Below, one piece after another: positions 43,901-52,700 of a stretch of 64,000 nucleotides of DNA. This DNA is from Methanosphaera sp. BMS (GTDB lineage: Archaea > Methanobacteriota > Methanobacteria > Methanobacteriales > Methanobacteriaceae). The stretch spans positions 1,364,001 to 1,428,000 of the forward strand of contig NZ_CP014213.1 in the NCBI RefSeq assembly GCF_003268005.1, read 5' to 3'. Position 1 is the first letter of the stretch, and the number at the start of each line of letters is the position of its first letter. The position numbers and the translations under genes were made by a program. The notes under the pieces are model-generated. The model had not been told where the DNA came from and made no database searches. It saw nothing but the letters and a program-made list of their open reading frames with translations.

Positions 43901-46900
43901 GTTATGGATTGCACTTCCAATATTTGCAGTGTTATTCGTAAATACAGTCGTGTTGATGTTTAAGAGTCCGTCTTCATGATAAACTGCTCCACCACGATTA
44001 TCTGCATTGTTGAATTCTATCGTGGAGTTGGTAATGTTTAGGTTAGTACCGTTCTCAGTATTGTAGATAGCACCACCATAACTGGCATTATTATATTTTA
44101 ATGTACTGTCATTGATAAGAACATTACTGTAACAGTCCCCCATATCCTCTGTCAACTCAGATTCAGATACAGGAAGTACTGCATTAAATATTACTCCACC
44201 ACAGAATGCCGTATTATTGTTTAATGTAGAGTTTGTTATGATAATATTGGAATAGACATCCCATTTTTCATCGGATTCTGCTGCTGACTTAATTGTCTTG
44301 GAAAGACCCAGCATCTGTTCTTGAGGCATTTCCAGTTTTGCATAATTAACTATTGCACCACCCATCATCTTTGCCGTGTTGTTTACTATGGTAGCGTTAC
44401 TGATAGTCATGTTAGCATTATAATTTTCTATTGCTCCACCAAATGATGCATTGTTGTTTTCAATACGAGTATCATTTATGATTATATTACCGTACTCGTT
44501 TGAAATAGCACCGGCCTCAAATGCAGCATTATTTGTTATTGTAGAGTTTGATATGATAACGGTACCGGAATAATCCCCTTCTTCATCATCTGCCCTGTAG
44601 ATACCTAGGATAATTTTACCGTTACCAAACGTAGCATTATTGCTTAATGCTCCACCATTATCAATAGCTGTGTTATTATTCAGGACGACATTAGTCATGT
44701 TCAAAATACCATTTTTGTTATATATCGCTCCACCATTACATGTTGCATTATTGTTTTCCAGCCTAGCAGAGTCAATACTCATATAAGCATTATTGTAGAT
44801 TGCTCCACCATCAGATGTTGTACCGTTAACGTGATTACAGGTAAAGTTGGTGTTGAAAATGATTATGTCACCATCCTCATTGAATATTGCTCCACCACCA
44901 CATTCCTGGAGAACTTCATCATCGGCAATTTCTTCACCCTCAAATGACGTGCCAGTGATTGAATTATTATTAAATATAGAACCTGTAATGGTTAACATTT
45001 CATCCCAATTGATTATTGCTCCACCAGTTAATTCTGCCGTGTTCCCGGTCAGGTTACTGTCAGTTATATATGCGGTAGCATCATTATCGATTGCACCGGA
45101 ATTTCTTGCAGTGTTATTCTCAAAGGTACTATTTGTGATATTGACAATACCATAATTTTCTATTGCTCCTCCATAAGCATCTGCATTGTTATCATTAAAG
45201 TGACTGCTTATTATTGTTGCTAAGGCACCCTCCTCATTATATATTGCTCCACCTTCAACGCTTGCATTGTTATATTCGAATGTGGTATCAGCTATGCTAA
45301 GGATACTGTCATAAGTACTTTCTGTTTCTTCAGGGTTTTCCTGATTGGTTAATGTTCTTGAAGCAGATCTTGTACTATCCCATATTGGTCCGATAATTAT
45401 TTCCACGATATTTTTTATGGCTCCACCATTAGCAGATGCCGTATTGTTTTTTAATGTACTATTTGTTATAGTTAGATTACCTGAAGTTTCTATTGCTCCC
45501 CCTGATTCTGCATTGTTGTTATTTAATTCGGATTTATCTGTTATATTCATAATACCAATATTTTTTATAGCTCCACCATATACTGCATTGTTGTTGTTTA
45601 TCCTGCTGGCAATAATTGTAACGGTATTGTCAACGATTGTTTCATCATCAGCTTTAGGGATACTTGGCACAGCTACACCTTTGGCATTTCTCGTAGTTCC
45701 ATCAGATAATTCATTATTTACATTATATATTGCTCCACCAGTTCCTGCCTCGTTATAGGTCATGTTTGTATCATTAATTGTTAAGTTACCCTTATCGTTG
45801 TAGATTGCTCCACCATCCACTTCAGCGATGTTGTTGTTTAGTGTTGTGGTTTTAATCGTCAAATTACCAGAATTGTATATGGCTCCACCATTACTTCTTG
45901 CATTGTTGTTTTCAAACAGTGAATAACTGCTGATATCTAATATTCCTCCATTTGATACTGCCCCACCTCTTGATGCGGCATTGTATTTGAATGTAGCGTT
46001 ATCAAGGATTAAGTCAGCATAATTAACTATTGCTCCACCAGTAATGTCAGCGGTGTTGTATTCAAAGCTGGTGTCATTAATTGTTAATTTACCATTATTA
46101 TCTATTGCTCCACCACTCCAGTAAGCCGTATTGTTATTGAAACAACTTTCTGTTATGGTAAACGTACCATCATTTTCTAATACGCCACCACTAAAGCCTG
46201 ATGCATTGTTGTAACTGAATGTGGCTTTAGTGACATTTACAGTACCATTGTTATATATCACACCACTAGTATAGGCAGTATTGTATTCGAGAATAACATC
46301 CCTCATGGTTAAAGTACCTGTTTGGTTATTGTATATAGCTCCACCCTCATATGATGCATTGTTATGGGTTAGATTGGTATTGGTTAATGTTATCCTACCA
46401 TAATTACAATTAGTTATTGCTCCGCCGGATTCTGCTTGGTTATAGTTTAGTCTTGAATCGGTAATGGTTAAATTAGCTGATCTGTTGTTGAATATTGCTC
46501 CACCATTTTCTTTTGCGTGGTTGTTTTCCAAGGTAATATTGTTTAATGTAAGAGTACCATTATTATCTATTGCTCCTCCATCATTTGCTGTGTAATTGGT
46601 AAGTGTGATGTTTTCTAAGGTTAAACTATAACCACTGTTTACATACATGAACTGATGAACATTTATACCGTCAAGCGTAAAGCCATTTCCATTTATTGTT
46701 AAATTACGGGTACTGCCGGTTGCATCAGCCCAGGTCATACTAGCTGTTGCATTGTAATTTCCAGGCAATAAGTTAATTGTATACTTATCACAGCTGGTGG
46801 ACTTTGCATATTCAACTGCCGATACAAGAGCAGGATAACCAGATACAAGAACATCATCCCCTTCTATCTGTACATCCAGGATAAATGTGTTCATATTGAA

Positions 46901-49429
46901 TTTTGTTTGATCTAATCCGTTTACAACTAATTTAATAGGGTAAAATCCGGCAGGTAAAACATATTCATTAAGATTGTTTCCGGTATATCTTGGAGTGCTT
47001 TCATCTGCCAAGTAAATGGCATAAGTAGCATCTTCCGGGATATAATTATCATTGTTATCTAATTGGATATAATTTTCATCGTTTATTTTGTAGTTTGCTG
47101 GAGTATTATTCTCAAAGGTTGAATTTGTACAAATAATATCACTATCAGTGCTGGTATCTATTGCACCCCCAACTTCCTTATTTTGTCCTGTTGCTATGTT
47201 GTGTATGAGATTGGAGTTGTTTATGGTAATAGTATCAGCAGTGTTGTATATTGCACCCCCATGTCCTTCATTTCGTCCTGTTGCGTTGTTGTGTGTGATA
47301 TTAGAGTTGTTTATGGTAAGAGTACCACTATTGTAGTTGTATATTGCACCCCCTCGCCCAATATTTTGTCCTGTTGCTGTGTTTTGTGTGAGGTTGGAGT
47401 TGTTTATGGTAAGAGTACAACGATTGAAGTTGTATATTGCACCCCCATGTCCTCCATTTTGTCCTGTTGCGTTGTTGTGTGTGAGGTTGGAGTTGTTTAT
47501 GGTAAGAGTACCACTATTGTAGTTGTATATTGCACCCCCATATCCAGAATATGTTTGTCCTGTTGCTGTGTTGTTTGTGAAATAGGAATTGGTTATGGTA
47601 ACATTACCACCATTTATGCATATTGCACCCCCATATCCATCTCTTTGTCCTGTTGCTGTGTTGTTTGTGAAATTGGAGTTGGTTATATTAAGAGTACCAT
47701 TGTTGTATATTGCACCTCCATATCCAGGAAATATTTGTCCTGCTGCGTTGTTGTATGTGAAGTTGGAGTTGATTATATTAAGAGTACCGGTGTTGTATAT
47801 TGCACCTCCATTTCCAGGATATGATTGTCCTGTTACTGTGTTGTTTGTGAAATTGGAGTTTGTTACGGTAAGTGTATCTATGTTATATATTGCACCCCCA
47901 TATCCAATACCTTGTATTGTTGCTGTGTTATTGTCGATGTTGGAGTCTGTTATGTTAATAATTCCATTGTTGTATATTGCAGCTCCACCTCCATGTTGTC
48001 CTGATACAATGTTGAACGTGAGGTTGGAGTTGGTTATGCTAAGAGTACCATTGTTGTATATTGCACCTCCATAATCACTTGATGTGTAGTTTGTTATTGT
48101 AACACTTTCTAGTTTTAGATTGTGTCCTGATGCTATCTTGATGAATTGGTATTCTTTCTTACCGTTGAGTGTCACACCATTACCGTTAATGGTGATATTT
48201 CTTGTAGCCGAATTGCTCCAATCTATACTAACGGTTGCATCATAATCTTCTCTTGGTTGTAGGTTAATTATCATATTTATGTATTGACTCTCTTTGGCTA
48301 TATCTATTGCATTCACTAAAGCATCATACCCGTCTACATCTATCGTATCCGATATTATGTATTCATTGTTGATCCTATTTGTACCGTTTATAATTAGTTT
48401 AACTAGATGATTACCCTCTGGAATTGGAATAGTACTTAACTGTGCAGGGTTTGCATTAGTTAATTTTTCTTCACCATCTACCATTAGGGTGACTTGACTC
48501 ATGGTGATATAATTATCGTTGCTTAGTAGTTGTATATTTCTTGTCTGATTTATGATGAAGTTTGCTGGGGTATTGTTGTAGAATATTGTGTTATTTATTT
48601 CTTCAATTGAATTCTGGGAAATGTAAATTGCTCCACCATATCTGTCTGCGTGGTTGTTTGTAAATTGTGTCTCGGTCACGAATAACCCACCATAGTCATT
48701 GTAGATTGCTCCATACATATATGCGTTGTTGTCTGTAAATTGTGTACCGGTCACATTTAAAGTAGCACCAAAGTTGTAGATTGCTCCAGCTTCGGTTGCA
48801 CTGTTGCCCGTGAATTGTGTATCAATCACGGTTAAAGTACCCATCTCATTGTAGATTGCTCCCCCAAAGATGTTTGCGTTGTTGCCCGTGAATTGTGTAC
48901 CGTTCAGGGTTAAAGTACCCTCTTTCTTGTAGATTGCTCCACCATCCCCTGTAGAATTACAGTTGGTGATGGTGAGGTTGTTAATTATAACCGTATGCCC
49001 CCTACTGATTTTTAAGAATTGGTGTTGGTTGGCTCCGTTTATCGTGTTTTTTTCTCCATTGATGGTAACATATGTGGGGTTAATAGAAATACTACCAGTA
49101 AGTGTTATGTTATTTTTAATATTGACTGTTACGTCGTCATCAGAGCTTGTCAATGCCTCGTTTAACTGTTGATATGTTTCTACATTATACTCTGGTGCGG
49201 TTTTCGTGTTTTTTTCTGTTTTTGTTATCTTATTACTTTTTTGTTCTACCGTCTTTTCTTGTACATCCATTGTGGGTGTACTTTTTTCTTGTATTGCTAC
49301 TTCCACTGCTGCGGGTGTATCCGTGCTGAGTGTATCCGTTGACAGATCATTTGACACGTCACTTGCACTCACGACTCCTACCAGCAATACCAGTAGTGTA
49401 ACAAATAGTATGGTTATGATTTTTTTCAT
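40994..49429 (-). CDS. Adhesin-like protein, 2811 aa, three beta-helix blocks
   Basis: The ATG at 49429 is preferred because the signal peptide MKKIITILFVTLLVLLVGVVSA begins there; the frame extends 26 codons upstream without a better start. The leader has only a weak GATGTGA site. A charged linker (about 24-80) is followed by beta-helix region 1 (about 80-285), a linker with VDGEEKLT and VKLIINGTN, region 2 (about 400-770) made of 29-31 residue GGAIYN..NNTATGQ repeats, a second linker, and region 3 (about 925-1900) of GGAIYNN repeats. Each region opens with an ITINGNG or equivalent motif and QF(I/L/M)K/Y-type segment. Six Ig-like domains (NTKLAVKVSNSTPVN) span about 1911-2475, then the conserved C-terminal module to the end (VFFKVNGITLKDANN, FQVERSNLTL, QDRLAYTSQRNTTTKI). 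No membrane anchor. Surface adhesin-like; ligand unknown. Confidence 0.9.
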   Translation of the reverse strand: MKKIITILFVTLLVLLVGVVSASDVSNDLSTDTLSTDTPAAVEVAIQEKSTPTMDVQEKTVEQKSNKITKTEKNTKTAPEYNVETYQQLNEALTSSDDDVTVNIKNNITLTGSISINPTYVTINGEKNTINGANQHQFLKISRGHTVIINNLTITNCNSTGDGGAIYKKEGTLTLNGTQFTGNNANIFGGAIYNEMGTLTVIDTQFTGNSATEAGAIYNFGATLNVTGTQFTDNNAYMYGAIYNDYGGLFVTETQFTNNHADRYGGAIYISQNSIEEINNTIFYNNTPANFIINQTRNIQLLSNDNYITMSQVTLMVDGEEKLTNANPAQLSTIPIPEGNHLVKLIINGTNRINNEYIISDTIDVDGYDALVNAIDIAKESQYINMIINLQPREDYDATVSIDWSNSATRNITINGNGVTLNGKKEYQFIKIASGHNLKLESVTITNYTSSDYGGAIYNNGTLSITNSNLTFNIVSGQHGGGAAIYNNGIINITDSNIDNNTATIQGIGYGGAIYNIDTLTVTNSNFTNNTVTGQSYPGNGGAIYNTGTLNIINSNFTYNNAAGQIFPGYGGAIYNNGTLNITNSNFTNNTATGQRDGYGGAICINGGNVTITNSYFTNNTATGQTYSGYGGAIYNYNSGTLTINNSNLTHNNATGQNGGHGGAIYNFNRCTLTINNSNLTQNTATGQNIGRGGAIYNYNSGTLTINNSNITHNNATGRNEGHGGAIYNTADTITINNSNLIHNIATGQNKEVGGAIDTSTDSDIICTNSTFENNTPANYKINDENYIQLDNNDNYIPEDATYAIYLADESTPRYTGNNLNEYVLPAGFYPIKLVVNGLDQTKFNMNTFILDVQIEGDDVLVSGYPALVSAVEYAKSTSCDKYTINLLPGNYNATASMTWADATGSTRNLTINGNGFTLDGINVHQFMYVNSGYSLTLENITLTNYTANDGGAIDNNGTLTLNNITLENNHAKENGGAIFNNRSANLTITDSRLNYNQAESGGAITNCNYGRITLTNTNLTHNNASYEGGAIYNNQTGTLTMRDVILEYNTAYTSGVIYNNGTVNVTKATFSYNNASGFSGGVLENDGTFTITESCFNNNTAYWSGGAIDNNGKLTINDTSFEYNTADITGGAIVNYADLILDNATFKYNAASRGGAVSNGGILDISSYSLFENNNARSNGGAIYNSGNLTIKTTTLNNNIAEVDGGAIYNDKGNLTINDTNMTYNEAGTGGAIYNVNNELSDGTTRNAKGVAVPSIPKADDETIVDNTVTIIASRINNNNAVYGGAIKNIGIMNITDKSELNNNNAESGGAIETSGNLTITNSTLKNNTASANGGAIKNIVEIIIGPIWDSTRSASRTLTNQENPEETESTYDSILSIADTTFEYNNASVEGGAIYNEEGALATIISSHFNDNNADAYGGAIENYGIVNITNSTFENNTARNSGAIDNDATAYITDSNLTGNTAELTGGAIINWDEMLTITGSIFNNNSITGTSFEGEEIADDEVLQECGGGAIFNEDGDIIIFNTNFTCNHVNGTTSDGGAIYNNAYMSIDSARLENNNATCNGGAIYNKNGILNMTNVVLNNNTAIDNGGALSNNATFGNGKIILGIYRADDEEGDYSGTVIISNSTITNNAAFEAGAISNEYGNIIINDTRIENNNASFGGAIENYNANMTISNATIVNNTAKMMGGAIVNYAKLEMPQEQMLGLSKTIKSAAESDEKWDVYSNIIITNSTLNNNTAFCGGVIFNAVLPVSESELTEDMGDCYSNVLINDSTLKYNNASYGGAIYNTENGTNLNITNSTIEFNNADNRGGAVYHEDGLLNINTTVFTNNTANIGSAIHNMGNATIYNNTFKTNKAASGESAIVDESGTAEIRNNINDKTSRYYSTIYTYGDDVSIIKNIFDDGTINTTITITTNNTNPTVGDKVRITFTLKGKDGKLLSGQKLNITVDGKAYNKTTNSNGIATVDYTLASNVTKVTAKYDGYYSYNESNVTKNILAKKINTKLALTVSNATPVNNTAITVTATLTDINNKKLANQNVTLNINGKTFTNKTNANGVVTQKYTPNTTLGTQTITATYNGSDKYNSSTNSTKITVKKINTKLSVKASNTTPVNSTPINITVTLTDVDGNKLSGQNVTITVGGKTFNVKTNASGVATQSYTPSKVETQTITATYKGDSQYVNTTASTSITVKKINTKLAVKVSNSTPVNSTAITITATLTDASGNKLANQNVTINVGGKTFTNKTNTNGVVTQSYTPTKVETQTITATYKGDSKYNNSTATTNITVTKSNTKLAVKASNTSPVLNTSINITVTLTDASGNKLANQNVTLSVAGKTFNVKTNGNGVATQSYTPTKVEKQTITVTYKGDSKYNNSTATANITVKKINTKIDLKVSNSTPVNNTTITITATLTDSNNNKLANQPITLNVNGKTYNVTTNKDGVVTMSYTPTKVETQTITATFKGNGQDNNSTATTKITVQNKYNTKTVMTAASGVIGEKLIIKATVTDTNNNKVNEGNLIFKINGVTIKDNGKLSGSNNPLKVKVTNGVATATIIPDVTMKSAETIVASYIGTSIYNASVSSPANIKIAPRNASIEITTSKKVVKQGQVLTITARVYDTTNGKKSTNLTAYPDEYVFFKVNGITLKDANNQTIKVKLVNGVATINYTVPLGIAGIMDCKTMAVKNHTIVAGYYNKNYDTVSQTPTFQVERSNLTLVISNVTANNKTHKLSLKVTVRDYLGNVVEGPNKFIIKLNGFSITNGTEPMYYYSVDGILSISNIDIPVYNVYNYVEVVTQDRLAYTSQRNTTTKIKVLN
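42905..43100 (-). repeat. Ig-like unit near-identical to 51415-51610
   Basis: An Ig-like repeat that is almost the same DNA in the two shorter ALP genes. 43025-43096 is identical over 72 nt to 51538-51609, and a further stretch to its left (through gtgtagctttgagttgcc) is also identical. Confidence 0.85.
47160..48070 (-). repeat. Direct repeats of 87-93 bp in the 2811-aa ALP gene
   Basis: About ten copies of a unit encoding GGAIYN-(x)-TLTINNSNLTxNNATGQ-(x)-G. The Ala codon of GGAIY recurs every 93 bp between 47251 and 47625 and every 87-90 bp further right. Nucleotide similarity is high (tgtcctgttgctgtgttg and tgtatattgcaccccc recur). Confidence 0.8.
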
Positions 49430-49791
49430 TTTTCGTTCACATCTTTCTATTTTAATAATTTTCATAATAACATAGCATATGTTCATCTTTTCATAAAAAC
49501 TGAACATGAAATTAGATTATATGATATTAAATTTTATTCTTATTTATAATAAACCTTTTCATTTTCATAAGTCTTAGATGAATAGATGAATCCTTGGTAT
49601 TATCAGTAAAAAAAAAGTATTAGATATGTTCATGATTTTATTCTTTTCATAAGTCTTTGTGGTGTCTTTTCCCCCCGTTACAGGGGATTGAAATTTTATT
49701 AGGTATTCAAAGGCATAGATAATATGATGTTTTTGTCAAAAAAGTTTAAAAGAAGAAAAGAAGGGGGTTGAATGTCAAAAGGTATTACTTC
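49430..49791. other. Intergenic region between two ALP genes
   Basis: Carries a TTATAAATA TATA-like box on the minus strand near 49541-49551 for the left gene. It also has an isolated C/G-rich element at 49669-49695 and a direct repeat of cttttcataagtctt-like sequence near 49558 and 49643. No coding frame. Confidence 0.45.
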
Positions 49792-52700
49792 TTAATTTAC
49801 TACTCTTATCTTTGTCGTTGTGTTACGTTGTGACATATATGCTAGTCTATCCTGTGTTACGACCTCGATGTTGTTGTACTTGTTGTATACCGGTATGTCA
49901 ATATTGTTTATCGTTAGTATTCCATCAACCGAATAGTAGTACATGGCTTGTGTACCGTTTGTTATACTGTAACCGTTGACTTTTATAACAAACTTGTTAG
50001 GACCAGCCACGACGTTTCCAAGGTAATCCTTGACTGTTACCTTCAGTGATAGTTTATGTGTCTTGTTGTTTACCGTAGCATTTGCTATTTCAAGTGTAAT
50101 GTTGGATCTTTCAACCTGGAAGGTAGGAACCTGTGAAACCGTATCATAGTTCTTATTGTAGTAACCTGCTATCACCGTGTGGTTTTTAGGTGCCATGGTC
50201 GTACAATCCATTATACCAGCAATACCCAATGGTACTGTGTAGTTTATCGTTGCCACACCATTAACCAGTTTTACCTTAAGTGTCTCATTGTTGGCATCCT
50301 TTAGAGTTATTCCGTTTACCTTGAAGAAGACATATTCTCCATCATATGCTGTTAGGTTGGCGGACTTCTTACCGTTTGTCGTATCATATACCCTAGCAGT
50401 AATGGTTAACACTTGTCCCTGTTTGATTATCTTCTTGCTTAAGGTTATTTCAATCGTGGCATTTCTTGGTGATATCGTAATATTTGCAGGACTGCTTGCA
50501 GACTTGTTGTAGATATCCGTTCCGACATATGAAGCTGTAATAGTAGAGGCACTCTTCATGGACACGTCAGGTATTATCGTAGCGGTTGCCACACCATTAA
50601 CAACCTTTACTTTTAATGGGTTAGATGATCCGGACAGTTTACCGTTATCCTTGATTGTCACACCATTTATTTTGAAGATTACATTTCCATCAGTAACTTT
50701 GGCATTGTTTTGATCAAGTACCGTTGCCTTAAGTGTCAGTTTTTCACCTATTACCCCACTGGAAGGAGTCATCGTTACCTTAGTGTTGTACTTGTTTATG
50801 ACTGTTATCTTGGTTGTTGCCGTACTGTTGTTGTCCTGACTGTTTCCCTTGTATGTGGCTGTTATCGTCTGACTTTCTACCTTGGTTGGAGTATAGTTTA
50901 GCATAGCTACTCCCTCCTTATTTGTGGTTACGTTATATGTTTTACCGTTAACATTTAAAGTAACGACCTGACTGGCTAGCTTATTATTATTAGCATCTGT
51001 TAATGTAGCGGTTATACTTATCTGAGTATTGTTAACAGGCGTACTGTTTGATACCTTTAATGTGAGTTTCGTGTCAATCTTCCTGACTGTTATATTGCTT
51101 GTTGCAGTGCTACCCGTGTATTTGCTGTCACCATTGTAAGTAGCCGTAATTTTCTGTGTCTCTACCTTTGTAGGAGTATAACTTTGAATTGCCACACCAT
51201 TACTGTTTGTTTTAACCGTGTATGTTTTTCCACCAACGGTTAATGTAACGTTCTGCCCTGATAATTTGTTACCGTTTATATCTGTAAGTGTAGCCGTAAT
51301 ATTTATGGAAGTGTTAAGTGTTGGTGTAGTGTTGGATACTTTAACGGCAAGTTTTGTGTTGATTTTCTTGACTGTTATACTGGTAGTTGCTGTACTGTTA
51401 ACATATTTGCTGTCACCTTTATATGTAGCGGTTATTGTCTGTGTTTCTACCTTCGTTGGAGTGTAGCTTTGAGTTGCCACACCACTGGCATTTGTCTTAA
51501 CGTTGAACGTCTTACCACCTACGGTTATTGTAACATTCTGACCGGATAACTTGTTACCATCCACATCAGTTAATGTAACTGTTATGTTTATAGGCGTACT
51601 GTTTACCGGAGACGTGTTTGATGCCTTGACTGCCAGTTTTGTGTTAAGTTTCTTAACTGTAATATTCGCTGTTGCGGTACTGTTGTTATGTTGGCTGTCG
51701 CCTTTATATGTTGCGGTTATTGTCTGAGTTTCAACCTTGGTTGGAGTATAGCTTTGTGTAGCCACACCATTGGTGTTTGTTTTAACCGTGAATGTTTTAC
51801 CGGCAACTGTTAATGTTACATTTTGATTAGGTACTGCCTTATTATCGGCATCGGTAAGTGTAGCTGTGATAGTAATGGCAGTATTATTTACTGGTGTGCT
51901 GTTGGATACTTTGACTGCGAGTTTTGTATTGATCTTCTTGACTGTTATGGTAATTTTTGCTGAACTATTAATGTATTGATTATTTCCAGCGTATGCTGCA
52001 GTTATTGTCTGTTTTTCTACTTTGGTTGGTGTGTATGCTTGTGTTATGATACCGTTAGCATCCGTTTTAGCTGTAACATTTTTACCATTGATGTTTAGGG
52101 TTACGTTATGTCCTGATAATTTTTTACCGTTTACGTCAGTGAGTGTGGCTGTGATATTGATTGATGTATTGTTTATTGGTGTGCTGTTTGATACTTTGAG
52201 TGTTAGTTTTGTGTTTATTTTTTTAGCGTTTATATTCAGTGTTTGATTACTTACGTTATATATTCCGTTTCCTTCAAATTTTGCGGTTACTTTTGTCAGT
52301 GTTGAGTTTAATGTGTATTCAACTGTTGCAATACCGTTTGCATTTGTAGTTCTAGTATATGTTTTTCCGTCAACTGTGATTTTAAGTGTTTGACTTGCAA
52401 CTGGTGTTCTTGTTTGATTTTCTTCTAGTAGGAAGGATATCTTGACTTTATCTCCCACATAAGGGTTGGTGTTATTGGTTGATATTGTAATTGTTGTATT
52501 TACTATTCCATCATCGAATATGTTTTTAATTATGCTGACATCTTCCCCCTTGGTGTATATTGTACCGTAATAGGTTGATGTTTCATCGTTGATGTTATCT
52601 TTAATTACGGCGGTTGCCTCGTTTATTATTGCCTTGCCTTTCATGTCTGCCTTGTTGGTCTTGAAGGTATTGTTATATATTGTAGCATTACCTGTGTTGT

